Shown here in pieces: positions 1-8,221 of a DNA stretch of 64,000 nucleotides. Each line of letters opens with the position of its first letter. Positions within the stretch are counted from its first letter, which is position 1. A program made the translations under genes and the position numbers. Origin of the DNA: Thermocrispum agreste DSM 44070 (GTDB lineage Bacteria; Actinomycetota; Actinomycetes; Mycobacteriales; Pseudonocardiaceae); contig NZ_ATYX01000007.1 of assembly GCF_000427905.1 (NCBI RefSeq), forward strand, positions 1-64,000, given 5' to 3'. A model generated the notes under the pieces. The model was not told the DNA's origin and searched no databases. It was given only the letters and a program-made list of their open reading frames with translations.

Positions 1-162
1 CACCTGGTCGCCACCCACCTCGATGAGGCCGGGCTGACCGCACGACAGATCGCCGACTACCTCGGCCACGCCCAGGTGAGCATGACCCAGGACGTCTACA
101 TGAACCGCGGAGTGGTCGGGGGAGCAGCGGCGGCAGCGCTCGACGTCATCGCGCCCGAGTGA
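1..162 (+). CDS. tyrosine recombinase (integrase), C-terminal fragment
   Basis: The window opens inside this gene; the last 53 codons are present and end in TGA. The visible sequence has the C-terminal signature of phage-type integrases: an AT-HLDEAG-type helix, the LGHAQVSMT segment with the catalytic His, and the Tyr of DVYMNRG as nucleophile. It would cut and rejoin att sites for integration and excision of a mobile element. The stop lies 76 bases from the 3' end of a tRNA-Arg gene, the usual arrangement for elements (phages, actinomycete integrative elements) inserted in a tRNA 3' end, so the element extends left of the window. The N-terminal part cannot be judged. Confidence 0.85.
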   Translation, partial: HLVATHLDEAGLTARQIADYLGHAQVSMTQDVYMNRGVVGGAAAAALDVIAPE

Positions 163-185
163 CGAGGGCAAAGATGGGGGTAAAG

Positions 186-217
186 CGTGGGCCGATCTCC
201 TCGGAGATCGGCCCACG
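186..217. terminator. bidirectional hairpin between integrase and tRNA-Arg
   Basis: Perfect 13-bp inverted repeat: CGTGGGCCGATCT at 186-198 and its complement at 205-217, loop of six. It lies between the convergent ends of the integrase gene and the tRNA-Arg gene. There is no long T run on either side, so it is a stem-only terminator candidate. Confidence 0.6.
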
Positions 218-238
218 TGCGTTCCACCTGGTCTTCTG

Positions 239-312
239 CGCCCCCGGCAGGACTCGAACCTGCGACCAAGAGATTAGAAGGCTCTTGCTCTATCCAGCTG
301 AGCTACGGAGGC
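239..312 (-). tRNA. tRNA-Arg(UCU)
   Basis: Reads leftward from G at 312 to the discriminator G at 239; CCA is not encoded. The acceptor stem GCCTCCG pairs with CGGGGGC (one G-U), the D arm is GCTC/GAGC, the anticodon loop is CTTCTAA (anticodon TCT) and the T arm holds GGTTCGAGTCC. The closing pair of the anticodon stem (31-39) is a C-U mismatch; the other four pairs form. The 3' half faces the integrase gene, so this gene is the likely attachment site and its 3' half probably came from the element. Confidence 0.93.
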
Positions 313-436
313 ATCCGTGCGGTGACCGCACGCCCGTTAGTTTATCGATCCGGTCGCCGGGCGCGCGAGGGCGTGGCCGCCGTGTCGGGCCGCTCCTCAC
401 CCGTTCGTCCGGCGCCGTCACCTCCCCAGTCAAACC

Positions 437-934
437 TCACCGGCGGCCCTCCCGCACCGGTCCGGCGCGGTCCCCGCTTCGCTCGTCGCGCAGCTGCCTG
501 GCCGCCGCGATCAGGGAGTGCATCACCTGCTCGAACTGGCGCAGCGTCTCCGTGTCGAGCCGTTCCAGCACCCGCCGGAACTGCGCGGCCCCCGCATCCA
601 GCATGCGGTCGGCCATCGCCTGCCCTTCGTCGGTCAGCTCCACCCGGCGGATCCTGCGATCGTCCGGGTCCACCCTGCGCGCCACCAGCCCCTGCGCCAC
701 CAGCCGGTCGACGATCCCGGTGAGCGTGCCCATGGCGACCCGCAACTTGGCCGCCAGCTCGTGACTGGACGCGGGCCCGTCCAGCGCCAGGTGCACCACC
801 AGGCGTAACTGCTGCATGGTGAGCGACGACGTGACGAACGGCGGCTGATGATCGGGGATCAGCGCCCGGGCCAGATCGCGCTGCAGGCAGGCCAGGCTCG
901 TCACCAGTCGCTCCCGCTCGCCCGACCCCGTCAC
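437..934 (-). CDS. MarR-family transcriptional regulator
   Basis: A 165-residue winged-helix regulator. The GTG at 934 is preferred because GGGAGG precedes it at good spacing; a TTG at 973 has no ribosome site. The MarR fold is visible: helices around MQQLRLVVHLALDG, the recognition helix region SSHELAAKLRVAMGTLTGIVDRLVAQGLV, and the wing RRVDPDDRRIRRVELTDEG, followed by C-terminal dimerisation helices. It is divergent from an RND exporter gene, with a long inverted repeat between the two. Such pairs usually act as a ligand-released repressor of the exporter. The ligand cannot be inferred. Confidence 0.9.
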   Translation of the reverse strand: MTGSGERERLVTSLACLQRDLARALIPDHQPPFVTSSLTMQQLRLVVHLALDGPASSHELAAKLRVAMGTLTGIVDRLVAQGLVARRVDPDDRRIRRVELTDEGQAMADRMLDAGAAQFRRVLERLDTETLRQFEQVMHSLIAAARQLRDERSGDRAGPVREGRR

Positions 935-977
935 GGCGCCCTCCCAGCCTCGGTCGACTGCTGCGACGCGCAAAAAT

Positions 978-1010
978 TTCGCCTGAGGCTAAATGTTAGC
1001 ATCACGCGAA
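978..1010. promoter_or_regulatory. 33-bp imperfect palindrome, likely MarR operator
   Basis: The left arm TTCGCCTGAGGCTAA (978-992) and right arm TTAGCATCACGCGAA (996-1010) match as an inverted repeat at 13 of 15 positions, around a 3-base centre. It occupies the middle of the divergent MarR/RND intergenic region, in a locally AT-rich stretch where both promoters must lie. That is the expected place for an autoregulatory operator. The regulator assignment is inference. Confidence 0.65.
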
Positions 1011-1044
1011 ACGAACGTCCGCCGTTCGACCGAAGGGGTTCGCC

Positions 1045-4000
1045 ATGACCGGGTTGACCAGGCTCAGCCTCGCCAACCGCGCACTGGTCATCTTGATCTC
1101 GCTGGTGATCAGCGCCGTCGGCGTGTTCGCCATTCCGCAGCTCAAGCAGCAGCTGTTCCCGTCGCTGAGCCTGCCGATGGTCTCGGTGGTGACGCCCTAC
1201 CCCGGCGCACCGCCGGAGACGGTCGAGGACCAGGTCACCGAGCCGATCGAGAACCGGCTGCGCAGTTTGGACTCGGTCGAGGAACTGACGTCGGTCTCGG
1301 CGGAGAACGTCTCCACCGTGCGGGTCGCCTTCGACTACGGCAACGACCCCGACGAGCTGGTGAACGACATCAAGGCCGCCGTCGCCGAGGTGGAGAACGA
1401 GCTGCCGGAGGGTGCCGAGCCGCAGGTCGTCGCGGGCAGCACCGACGACATCCCGGTGCTCGTGCTGGCCGTCAGCAACGGCGACGGCCAACGCAAGCTC
1501 GCCGACAAGCTGGAACGGATCGCCGTCCCCGAGCTGGAGGCGATCCCCGACGTGGCGGACGTCGCCATCACCGGCGCGCGCGAGGATCGCGTGGTCATCA
1601 AGCCGGACGCGGACGAACTGGCCGAGCGCGGACTGACCACCGCCGCGATCGTCCAGACCCTGCAGGCCAACGGCGTCGTGGTGCCGGCAGGCAGCCTGAC
1701 CGCAGGCAACCGGTCGATCACCGTGCAGGTCGGCAGCAAGCTGACCAGCATCGCCGACATCGAGAATCTGTACCTGCCACCGGCCGCCCCGGCCACGCCG
1801 GGTCAAGGCCCGGGGGCGCAGGCGCCGGGGGCCGGCGGGCCGAACCCCGCCGGCCAGGCCCCAGCGGGGACGCTCGGTAGCCAGAACCCCGCCGCGCAGC
1901 AGGCACCCGGCGCCGGGCAGCAGGCTCCCACCGGGCAGCAGGGACCGGCCGGTCAGGCCCGGCCGCAGCCGGTCAAGCTGGGTGACGTCGCCTCGGTCCG
2001 CCTCGAGCCGGAGGAAGCCACCAGCCTGACCCGCACCAACGGCAAGCCGAGCCTCGGCCTGTCGATCACCATGGTGACCGACGGCGACGCGGTGGGGATC
2101 TCGCACGAGGTGCGCGACCGCATCGACGACATCGCCGCACAGCTCGGCAACGACACCGAGATCACCGTGGTGTTCGACCAGTCGCCCTACGTCGAGCGTT
2201 CCATCGAGGACCTGACCACCGAAGGCGTCCTCGGCCTGGTCTTCGCCGTCCTGGTGATCATGATCTTCCTGCTGTCGCTGCGGTCCACCCTGGTCACCGC
2301 GGTGTCCATCCCGCTGTCGGTGGTCATCGCGCTGATCGCGCTGTGGATCGGCGACTACTCGCTCAACATGCTCACGCTGGGCGGGCTGACCATCTCCATC
2401 GGCCGCGTGGTCGACGACTCCATCGTGGTGCTGGAGAACATCAAACGGCATCTCGGCTACGGCGAACCCAAGCATCGCGCGGTGCTGAACGGCGTGCGGG
2501 AAGTCGCCGGCGCGGTGACGTCGTCGACACTCACCACGGTGGCGGTCTTCCTGCCCATCGCGTTCGTCTCCGGCCTGGTCGGCCAGCTGTTCTCGTCGTT
2601 CGCCATCACCGTGACGGTCGCCTTGCTCGCCTCGCTGCTGGTGTCGCTGACCGTCATCCCGGTGCTGGCCTACTGGTTCCTCCGGCGGCCCAAGCAGGCA
2701 GGGGCGGAAGACGACGAGGAAGCACGCGAGCGGGTGCGCTCGCAGGCCGAGGCGGCCGAGCTGCGCTCGCCGTTGCAGCGGGCCTACATCCCGGTGCTGA
2801 GGTTCGCCACGCGGTTCCGCGCGGTCACCATCCTGATCGGCATCGCCGTGCTGATCGGTACCGGGCTCCTGCTGCCCGGGCTGAAGACGAACTTCCTGGA
2901 CTCCACCGGCCGGGACACCACGCAGGTCAGCATGACCATGCCCGCGGGCACCGACCTGGCGACCACCGACCGCGCGGCCAAGAAGATCGAGCGGGTGCTG
3001 GCCGAGACCGACGAGGTCGCCTCGTACCAGGCGAACATCGGGGCGGGCAACCCGATGCTCGGCGGCATCGGTGCCGCCGCCGATCGCGCCACGTTCTCGG
3101 TGACGGTCGACGACGAGGCGGAAACCCCCGATGTGGAGGCCAAGCTCAGGGAGCGGATCGCCGAGCTGGACGGTGTCGGCGACGTGACCGTCGGCATCCG
3201 CGGCGGCAACGAGGAGATGGGCGGCAACGCCGTCGAGGTCATCGTCACCGGGTCCGACCGCGAAGCGCTGGCCGAGGCGGCCGAGCAGGTCGAGGCGGTG
3301 ATGACCGACATCGACGGCCTACGCGACGTGACGTCCGACCTGCGCGATGCCGCACCTCGGGTGCAGATCTCGGTGCGCAAGGAGAAGGCCGCCGAGCTGG
3401 GGCTGTCCGAAGCGACCATCGGCCAGTACGTCGCGCAGGCGTTCCGCGGCAGCCCGGTGGGCGAGGTGACGGTCGACGGCCGCACCGTCGATCTGGTCCT
3501 GGCGTCGGCACAGCGGAAGCCGGCCACGATCGCCGACATCGAGAAGCTGGAGATCCCGACCGCGGCCGGGCCGGTCCGGCTCTCCGACCTGGCCGTGGTG
3601 CGCGAAGTCGACGGGCCCACCCAGATCAGCAGGCTGGACGGCGAACGGGCGGTGACGATCTCCGCCGCCGCCGACATCGACGACCTCGGCGCGGTGACCA
3701 ACGAGATCACCGTGGCGCTGAGGGAGCTGGGCCTGCCGGACGGCACCGACTACCAGATCGGCGGGACCAGCGCCGAGCAGCAGGAGGCCTTCGCCGACCT
3801 GCAGCTGGCCATGCTGATCGCCATCGCGCTGGTGTTCATCATCATGGTCGCCACGTTCCGCAGCTTCGTGCAGCCGCTGATCCTGCTGGTGTCGGTGCCG
3901 TTCGCGGCCACCGGCGCGATCGGGCTGCTGCGCCTGACCGACACCCCGCTCGGCGTGCCCGCCATGATCGGGTTGCTGATGCTGATCGGCATCGTGGTGA

Positions 4001-4338
4001 CCAACGCCATCGTGCTGATCGACCTGATCAACCAGTACCGGGCACAGGGCATGTCGGTGCGCGATGCGGTGATCGCGGGCGGCAGGCGCAGGCTGCGGCC
4101 GATCCTGATGACGGCGGTGGCCACCATCTGCGCGCTGATCCCGATGGCGATCGGCCTGACCGGCTCCGGCGGATTCATCGCACAGTCACTGGCCATCGTG
4201 GTGATCGGTGGCCTGCTCACCTCGACGCTGCTCACGCTGGTCCTGGTGCCGACGCTGTACAGCTTGGTCGAGGGCGGCAAGGAACGGATCCGCCGCGGAT
4301 TCCGCCGGCGCATCGCCAAGCCGAGCGCGGCGGAGTAG
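1045..4338 (+). CDS. AcrB-type RND efflux transporter (HAE1-like)
   Basis: A 1097-residue inner-membrane proton-driven exporter of the AcrB/MexB superfamily. ATG at 1045 follows GAAGGGG. Visible features: first membrane segment at residues 12-30, the FPSLSLPMVSVVTPYPGAPPE start of the porter domain, membrane blocks at about 395-550 (with the GRVVDDSIVVLENIKRHLG segment carrying the proton-relay Asp pair), a second periplasmic-type loop, and membrane blocks at about 920-1085. Residues about 246-309 are a Pro/Gly/Gln/Ala-rich insertion placed just before the conserved VKLGDVASV segment, where TolC-contacting docking sequence lies in Gram-negative homologues. No adaptor or outer-membrane partner gene is nearby, as expected for a monoderm. 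Likely repressed by the divergent MarR protein. Confidence 0.92.
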   Translation: MTGLTRLSLANRALVILISLVISAVGVFAIPQLKQQLFPSLSLPMVSVVTPYPGAPPETVEDQVTEPIENRLRSLDSVEELTSVSAENVSTVRVAFDYGNDPDELVNDIKAAVAEVENELPEGAEPQVVAGSTDDIPVLVLAVSNGDGQRKLADKLERIAVPELEAIPDVADVAITGAREDRVVIKPDADELAERGLTTAAIVQTLQANGVVVPAGSLTAGNRSITVQVGSKLTSIADIENLYLPPAAPATPGQGPGAQAPGAGGPNPAGQAPAGTLGSQNPAAQQAPGAGQQAPTGQQGPAGQARPQPVKLGDVASVRLEPEEATSLTRTNGKPSLGLSITMVTDGDAVGISHEVRDRIDDIAAQLGNDTEITVVFDQSPYVERSIEDLTTEGVLGLVFAVLVIMIFLLSLRSTLVTAVSIPLSVVIALIALWIGDYSLNMLTLGGLTISIGRVVDDSIVVLENIKRHLGYGEPKHRAVLNGVREVAGAVTSSTLTTVAVFLPIAFVSGLVGQLFSSFAITVTVALLASLLVSLTVIPVLAYWFLRRPKQAGAEDDEEARERVRSQAEAAELRSPLQRAYIPVLRFATRFRAVTILIGIAVLIGTGLLLPGLKTNFLDSTGRDTTQVSMTMPAGTDLATTDRAAKKIERVLAETDEVASYQANIGAGNPMLGGIGAAADRATFSVTVDDEAETPDVEAKLRERIAELDGVGDVTVGIRGGNEEMGGNAVEVIVTGSDREALAEAAEQVEAVMTDIDGLRDVTSDLRDAAPRVQISVRKEKAAELGLSEATIGQYVAQAFRGSPVGEVTVDGRTVDLVLASAQRKPATIADIEKLEIPTAAGPVRLSDLAVVREVDGPTQISRLDGERAVTISAAADIDDLGAVTNEITVALRELGLPDGTDYQIGGTSAEQQEAFADLQLAMLIAIALVFIIMVATFRSFVQPLILLVSVPFAATGAIGLLRLTDTPLGVPAMIGLLMLIGIVVTNAIVLIDLINQYRAQGMSVRDAVIAGGRRRLRPILMTAVATICALIPMAIGLTGSGGFIAQSLAIVVIGGLLTSTLLTLVLVPTLYSLVEGGKERIRRGFRRRIAKPSAAE

Positions 4339-4494
4339 CGCACGCTGCTCCGCCGCCTCCGGGCGGGTCGATCGGCCTGCCGTCACCGCGGGCCCGGCAT
4401 GCCACCGGCGAGCACCGCCGCCCGCCGTCCAGCGGGCGGGTGCCGCTCAGGCGGCTCCGGCCGCGCGGTTCCCTCCCCCACTCCGGAGGTGGCC

Positions 4495-6216
4495 TCAGGC
4501 CGGCCTGCCGGCCCGCTCGAGCATCCGGGTGCACATGCGGTCGGCCATCGCCGCGATGGTCAGCGACGGGTTCGGCCCGACCGGCCCCGGCATCGCGGCG
4601 CCGTCCGCGACGTAGAGGCCGGGGTGGCCGAACACCTCCCCGTCGGCGTCGCACACCGCTTCGCCCGGGTGGTCACCGATCGGCGCGCCGCCCAGCGGAT
4701 GCACGGTGACGATGCGACGGAAGAACCACATCGGGTTGTCCACGAACCCGGTGCCCAACACCTCGGCGATCCGCCGCATGGTCGACCGCAGGCGCTCGAA
4801 GTACGCCATGCTCGTCTCCGAACTCCACCGCACGTCGAGCCGGTCGCCGTCCAGCGTCATCACGCCGTCCGGGACGTCCCGGCCCATGCCGAGCAGCGGC
4901 AACGCACCCGCGGACAACACACCGTCACCGAGCAAGTCGGACAGCTCGGCGCCCAGGCTGTTGTCCGGCGCCAGCTTCAGCGCGGTGAGCAGCCACCTGC
5001 CCAGGAAGGCCCCGATGCGCCACAGGCTTTTCGGCCCGGACGTCTCGGCGATCCACTCGGCGAACGCGGGGTACCCGCCGTCCTGGATGTAGAAGCCGCG
5101 ATCACGACAGTCCTCCGACACGTCGTCGCAGTCGACGGCATCCGGTACGCGCAACGCGCTGGTGATCACCGGCCCTTCGGTGGCACCGAACTGCCGCACG
5201 TTCTCCGCGTCGTCATCGGCGGGCGTGAGGAAGGTGAGCAGGTCGCCGTTGCCGGAGAACTTCGTGCCCAGCGCATCGCTGAGGCCGGGCAGCGTCGCGC
5301 GGTTCCGCAGCAGCAGGAACGTCGTGCCGTAGGTGCCCGCGGCCAGGATCAGCTTCCGGCACACGATGCTGCGCCGGGGCATCTCGTCCCAGTCGACGTC
5401 GCGCCCCTCGTTCTCCGGCAAGTGCTCCACATAGCCGACGCGGTAGCCGCCGCCGTCCAATGCCTCGATCGTGCGCACTTCGCAGCGCGGCCGGATCTCC
5501 GCCCCTTTCGCCACGGCCGCGGACAAATACGTGTGGTCCAGGCTGTTCTTGGCGCCGTCGTTGCACCCGAGGTTGCACTCACCGCACAGGCGGCACGACC
5601 TGCGCTGCGCCCCGTGCAGGTTGCCGTACGGCGGGTCGGCCAGCGGCAGGCCGATCGCCGGCGGCTGGCCCGGCGCCGGGGCGAAGCTGACCGCCAACGG
5701 CGGCAGCGACCATTCCAGACCCAGCTTCTCCGCCGCCTCCCGCATCGCCTGCGTCTTGCGCGAACTCGCGTATGCGGGAGACTCGAACGGATACGGCGTC
5801 ACGTCGAGCATCCGCTCGACGGCGTCGTAGTGCGGGTCGAGCTCGGCACGGCCCACCGGCCACTTCTCGTAGCCACCGCCGGGCAGCGGCTCGCACACGA
5901 ACCAGCGCTCGTCCTTGCGGATCATCACGTTGGCGTAGATCAGCGAGCCACCGCCCAGCCCGCTGCTGACGATCGAGTCGAACCCGCGGAAGGTCCACAC
6001 GTCGAACAGGCCCTGCAGGCCCTCGGTGGGGTCCCAGAAGGCCCGGCTCATCTGATGCGGGTTACGCGGGAAGCTGCCGGGCGGATACGCCTTGCCCCGT
6101 TCCAGGAGCACCACGTCCAACCCGGCTTCGGCCAGCCGGTATGCGGACACCGATCCTCCGAACCCGGAGCCGACCACCACCGCGTCGGCTCGCTCCTCCG
6201 GCGCCGCGCTGCGCAT
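4495..6216 (-). CDS. GMC-family FAD oxidoreductase (cholesterol-oxidase-like)
   Basis: A 573-residue flavoprotein; the ATG at 6216 has GGGAGG seven bases upstream, and longer readings have no support. The FAD dinucleotide fold VVVGSGFGGSVSAYRLAEAG is near residue 13, followed by the SGLGGGSLIYANVMIR flavin-contact segment. A Cys-rich stretch (CRLCGECNLGCNDGAKNSLD) is typical of the cholesterol-oxidase branch of GMC enzymes. The C-terminus carries HPLGGAPIGD with the active-site His and YVADGAAMPGPVGPNPSLT. It should oxidise an alcohol, perhaps a sterol or terpenoid, with FAD. It is last in a four-gene leftward operon with an FAD oxidase and an alpha/beta hydrolase. No Tat or Sec signal is seen. 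The substrate is unknown. Confidence 0.88.
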   Translation of the reverse strand: MRSAAPEERADAVVVGSGFGGSVSAYRLAEAGLDVVLLERGKAYPPGSFPRNPHQMSRAFWDPTEGLQGLFDVWTFRGFDSIVSSGLGGGSLIYANVMIRKDERWFVCEPLPGGGYEKWPVGRAELDPHYDAVERMLDVTPYPFESPAYASSRKTQAMREAAEKLGLEWSLPPLAVSFAPAPGQPPAIGLPLADPPYGNLHGAQRRSCRLCGECNLGCNDGAKNSLDHTYLSAAVAKGAEIRPRCEVRTIEALDGGGYRVGYVEHLPENEGRDVDWDEMPRRSIVCRKLILAAGTYGTTFLLLRNRATLPGLSDALGTKFSGNGDLLTFLTPADDDAENVRQFGATEGPVITSALRVPDAVDCDDVSEDCRDRGFYIQDGGYPAFAEWIAETSGPKSLWRIGAFLGRWLLTALKLAPDNSLGAELSDLLGDGVLSAGALPLLGMGRDVPDGVMTLDGDRLDVRWSSETSMAYFERLRSTMRRIAEVLGTGFVDNPMWFFRRIVTVHPLGGAPIGDHPGEAVCDADGEVFGHPGLYVADGAAMPGPVGPNPSLTIAAMADRMCTRMLERAGRPA

Positions 6217-6257
6217 CGTGTGAACCTCCCGGCGAATTTCCGACGTGGCGGGGCGTG

Positions 6258-6848
6258 TCAAGGAAGGTACGCCGCCGCCAGTTTGCGGGCGAAGAGCCAG
6301 CCGTACGCGCCCACCGCCCCGACGAACTGCGCTGCCGTGCGTGCTCCGACAGCACGCATCGAAGCGACCGCGCCCAGCAGGCCGAGCAACCCCAGCCGCA
6401 GCTCCCCCGCCCCGACGACGTCCGCACCGGCGTCCTTGCCGCGATGCAACGTCACCGACAGCCGGGTGGTGTCCGACCACAGCCGGCGCAGCATCGGTTT
6501 GTCCCGCCAGCATTTCACCCCGGCGAGATGGAACCGGCCCTGCTCGCCGAATGCGCTGGTCAAGGGCACCTGGTAGCGCATCAACGCGGTGCCGTCGGCC
6601 GGAAACAGCTCGAACACACCGTCGGAGAACGGCACCGGGTCGCGCACGCCGGGCATCGCCACGGTTCCGGACATGCCGGCTCGTGGGGTCTGGGCGCCGA
6701 CGAACGCATGGATGTCCGCGATGTGCACGACGGCGTGCAGCGTCATGGTCCAGCCGGTGCGGCGGCCACGCTCCGCCGCCTGCTCCGCGTCGGCGACCCC
6801 GAGCACGAACGGACCGGACATCCGCTCGCGGAACGTCAAGCCAACCAT
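6258..6848 (-). CDS. small beta-rich protein associated with GMC oxidoreductases
   Basis: A 196-residue protein; the ATG at 6848 follows GGAGG. The sequence MVGLTFRERMSGPFVLGV, a central WTMTLHAVVHIADIHAF and LSVTLHRG read as alternating beta strands. The last 60 residues are more helical and hydrophobic. From memory of the family, a similar domain sits between a GMC domain and an alpha/beta hydrolase domain in long fused bacterial proteins; here it is free-standing. It overlaps the end of the upstream FAD oxidase gene by 13 bases and sits 41 bases before the GMC gene, so co-translation is likely. Its biochemical role is unknown; binding the hydrophobic substrate is a guess. Confidence 0.72.
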   Translation of the reverse strand: MVGLTFRERMSGPFVLGVADAEQAAERGRRTGWTMTLHAVVHIADIHAFVGAQTPRAGMSGTVAMPGVRDPVPFSDGVFELFPADGTALMRYQVPLTSAFGEQGRFHLAGVKCWRDKPMLRRLWSDTTRLSVTLHRGKDAGADVVGAGELRLGLLGLLGAVASMRAVGARTAAQFVGAVGAYGWLFARKLAAAYLP

Positions 6849-8215
6849 CGCGCCTCCGGGCCGCTTTCCTCGTCGCCGTAGCGCGCGTTCGGGTCCAGCC
6901 GCCTGCGGCGATGCGGATCCGAGCCGGTGCGCGTGTGCAGGTAACGGAAGGCGCCGTGTGCAAGCGCGACGTCGTCGATCCGCTCGACGACGGTGGACAG
7001 GACCCGCTCGGTCATTCTCGCCGGGTCCACGGTCGCGGTCACGGTGATCTCCGCGTGGCGGACGCCGTCCCGGTCACCGCTGAGGTAGGCGGACCGGATC
7101 GGCTTGAAGTACAGCGTCAGCGGGCCGATCGCGCCCGCCCGGCGGGCTGCCGCGCACGCGTCGAGCATGCCGCGGGCCACCTCCGCGGCGGCTTCGGCCG
7201 GCGCGATCGTGATGAACATGCGGGTGGGCGCACCGACCGTGGCGTCCGCCAGCTCGTCCGCGAACCGCTCGACCCGGTCGGCCGTCGTGTAGACCGGCGG
7301 CAGCACCATGGCGGCGACCCCGGCGTACTTGGCGACCGCCGCGGCGGACCGCGGCAGGAACGCCGTCGCGGCACCGATCGCCCGCTGGCAGCCCCGGGCC
7401 AGACGGCTCCGCACCACCCTGTCCGCCCGTTCCGCCGCCGGGTGGTACCGCGAGATCTGGCCGCAGCCCGCCTTGCCGAGGTCGATCCAGAACGCCCGGG
7501 CGTACCACGCCTGCCCAGGGGAGACGAGCATTTCCGCCGCCTTGGCCAGGAACTCCGGCAGCTTGCCGGTGACGATGCGGTCGTTGCGCAGCAACGTCCG
7601 CCGCTTGTCGATCCGCAGCACCTCGACGGTCAGTTCGGTGATCACGCCGTGCCGTCCCAGGCCGGCGAGGACGCGCCGGAACGCCGGGTCGGTCCGGCCA
7701 CAGCGATGGACCTCGCCGGCGAAGTCGACGTACTCCAGTTCGCTCACCGTGTCGGCGAACAAGCCGAACCGGTGCGACGCCGGGCTGATCCCGCCGACCG
7801 AGGCGAACCCACCCGCGGTGAGGTCCCCGTGGTCACCGACGACCTTCAGGCCGAGTCCGCGCTCGGCCAGCCGCCGGTCCACGTCGCCCAGCCGCACCCC
7901 GGCCTGCATCGTACAGGTGCCTGCCCGCTCGTCGATCTCGACGACGCGGTCCATCAGCTCGGTGAGCAGCACCGCACCGCCCTCGGCGGTGACCAGACCG
8001 TTGCTGGAATGACCGCTGCCGCGCACGATGAGCCGCTCGCCCGCGGCGGCCGCTTCCCGCACCGCCCGCACGACCTCCTCGGTGGAGCGCGGCAAATACA
8101 CCTTGAACGGCCAGCGTGGCCGTGTCGTGGGGTCGCCTACCCGTTCCCAGTCGTACGCCAGCCAGGACAGCGCGGCATGAGACAAGGCGCGGTGCCCGGC
8201 CGACCGATCCCGCAT
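6836..8215 (-). CDS. FAD-binding oxidase of the VAO/alditol-oxidase type
   Basis: A 459-residue flavoprotein. ATG at 8215 is chosen; a TTG two codons upstream is possible because AGGCGGG lies before both. The FAD_binding_4 (PCMH) domain occupies about residues 30-210, with VRGSGHSSNG, a site where relatives carry a His covalently bound to FAD, then GDLTAGGFASVGG and SHRFGLFADTVSELEYVDFAGE. The C-terminal half is the cap domain. Known members oxidise sugar alcohols or aldonolactones with oxygen. The first bases abut the stop of the alpha/beta hydrolase gene, so the genes are translationally linked. The substrate is unknown; the operon context suggests a shared alcohol- or ester-containing compound. 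Confidence 0.85.
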   Translation of the reverse strand: MRDRSAGHRALSHAALSWLAYDWERVGDPTTRPRWPFKVYLPRSTEEVVRAVREAAAAGERLIVRGSGHSSNGLVTAEGGAVLLTELMDRVVEIDERAGTCTMQAGVRLGDVDRRLAERGLGLKVVGDHGDLTAGGFASVGGISPASHRFGLFADTVSELEYVDFAGEVHRCGRTDPAFRRVLAGLGRHGVITELTVEVLRIDKRRTLLRNDRIVTGKLPEFLAKAAEMLVSPGQAWYARAFWIDLGKAGCGQISRYHPAAERADRVVRSRLARGCQRAIGAATAFLPRSAAAVAKYAGVAAMVLPPVYTTADRVERFADELADATVGAPTRMFITIAPAEAAAEVARGMLDACAAARRAGAIGPLTLYFKPIRSAYLSGDRDGVRHAEITVTATVDPARMTERVLSTVVERIDDVALAHGAFRYLHTRTGSDPHRRRRLDPNARYGDEESGPEARWLA

Positions 8216-8221
8216 GTGCAA

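Noticed and set aside
931-2475. A 514-codon minus-strand frame opposite the RND exporter
   Set aside because: Overlaps the exporter and has Gln/Asp/His-rich shadow composition.
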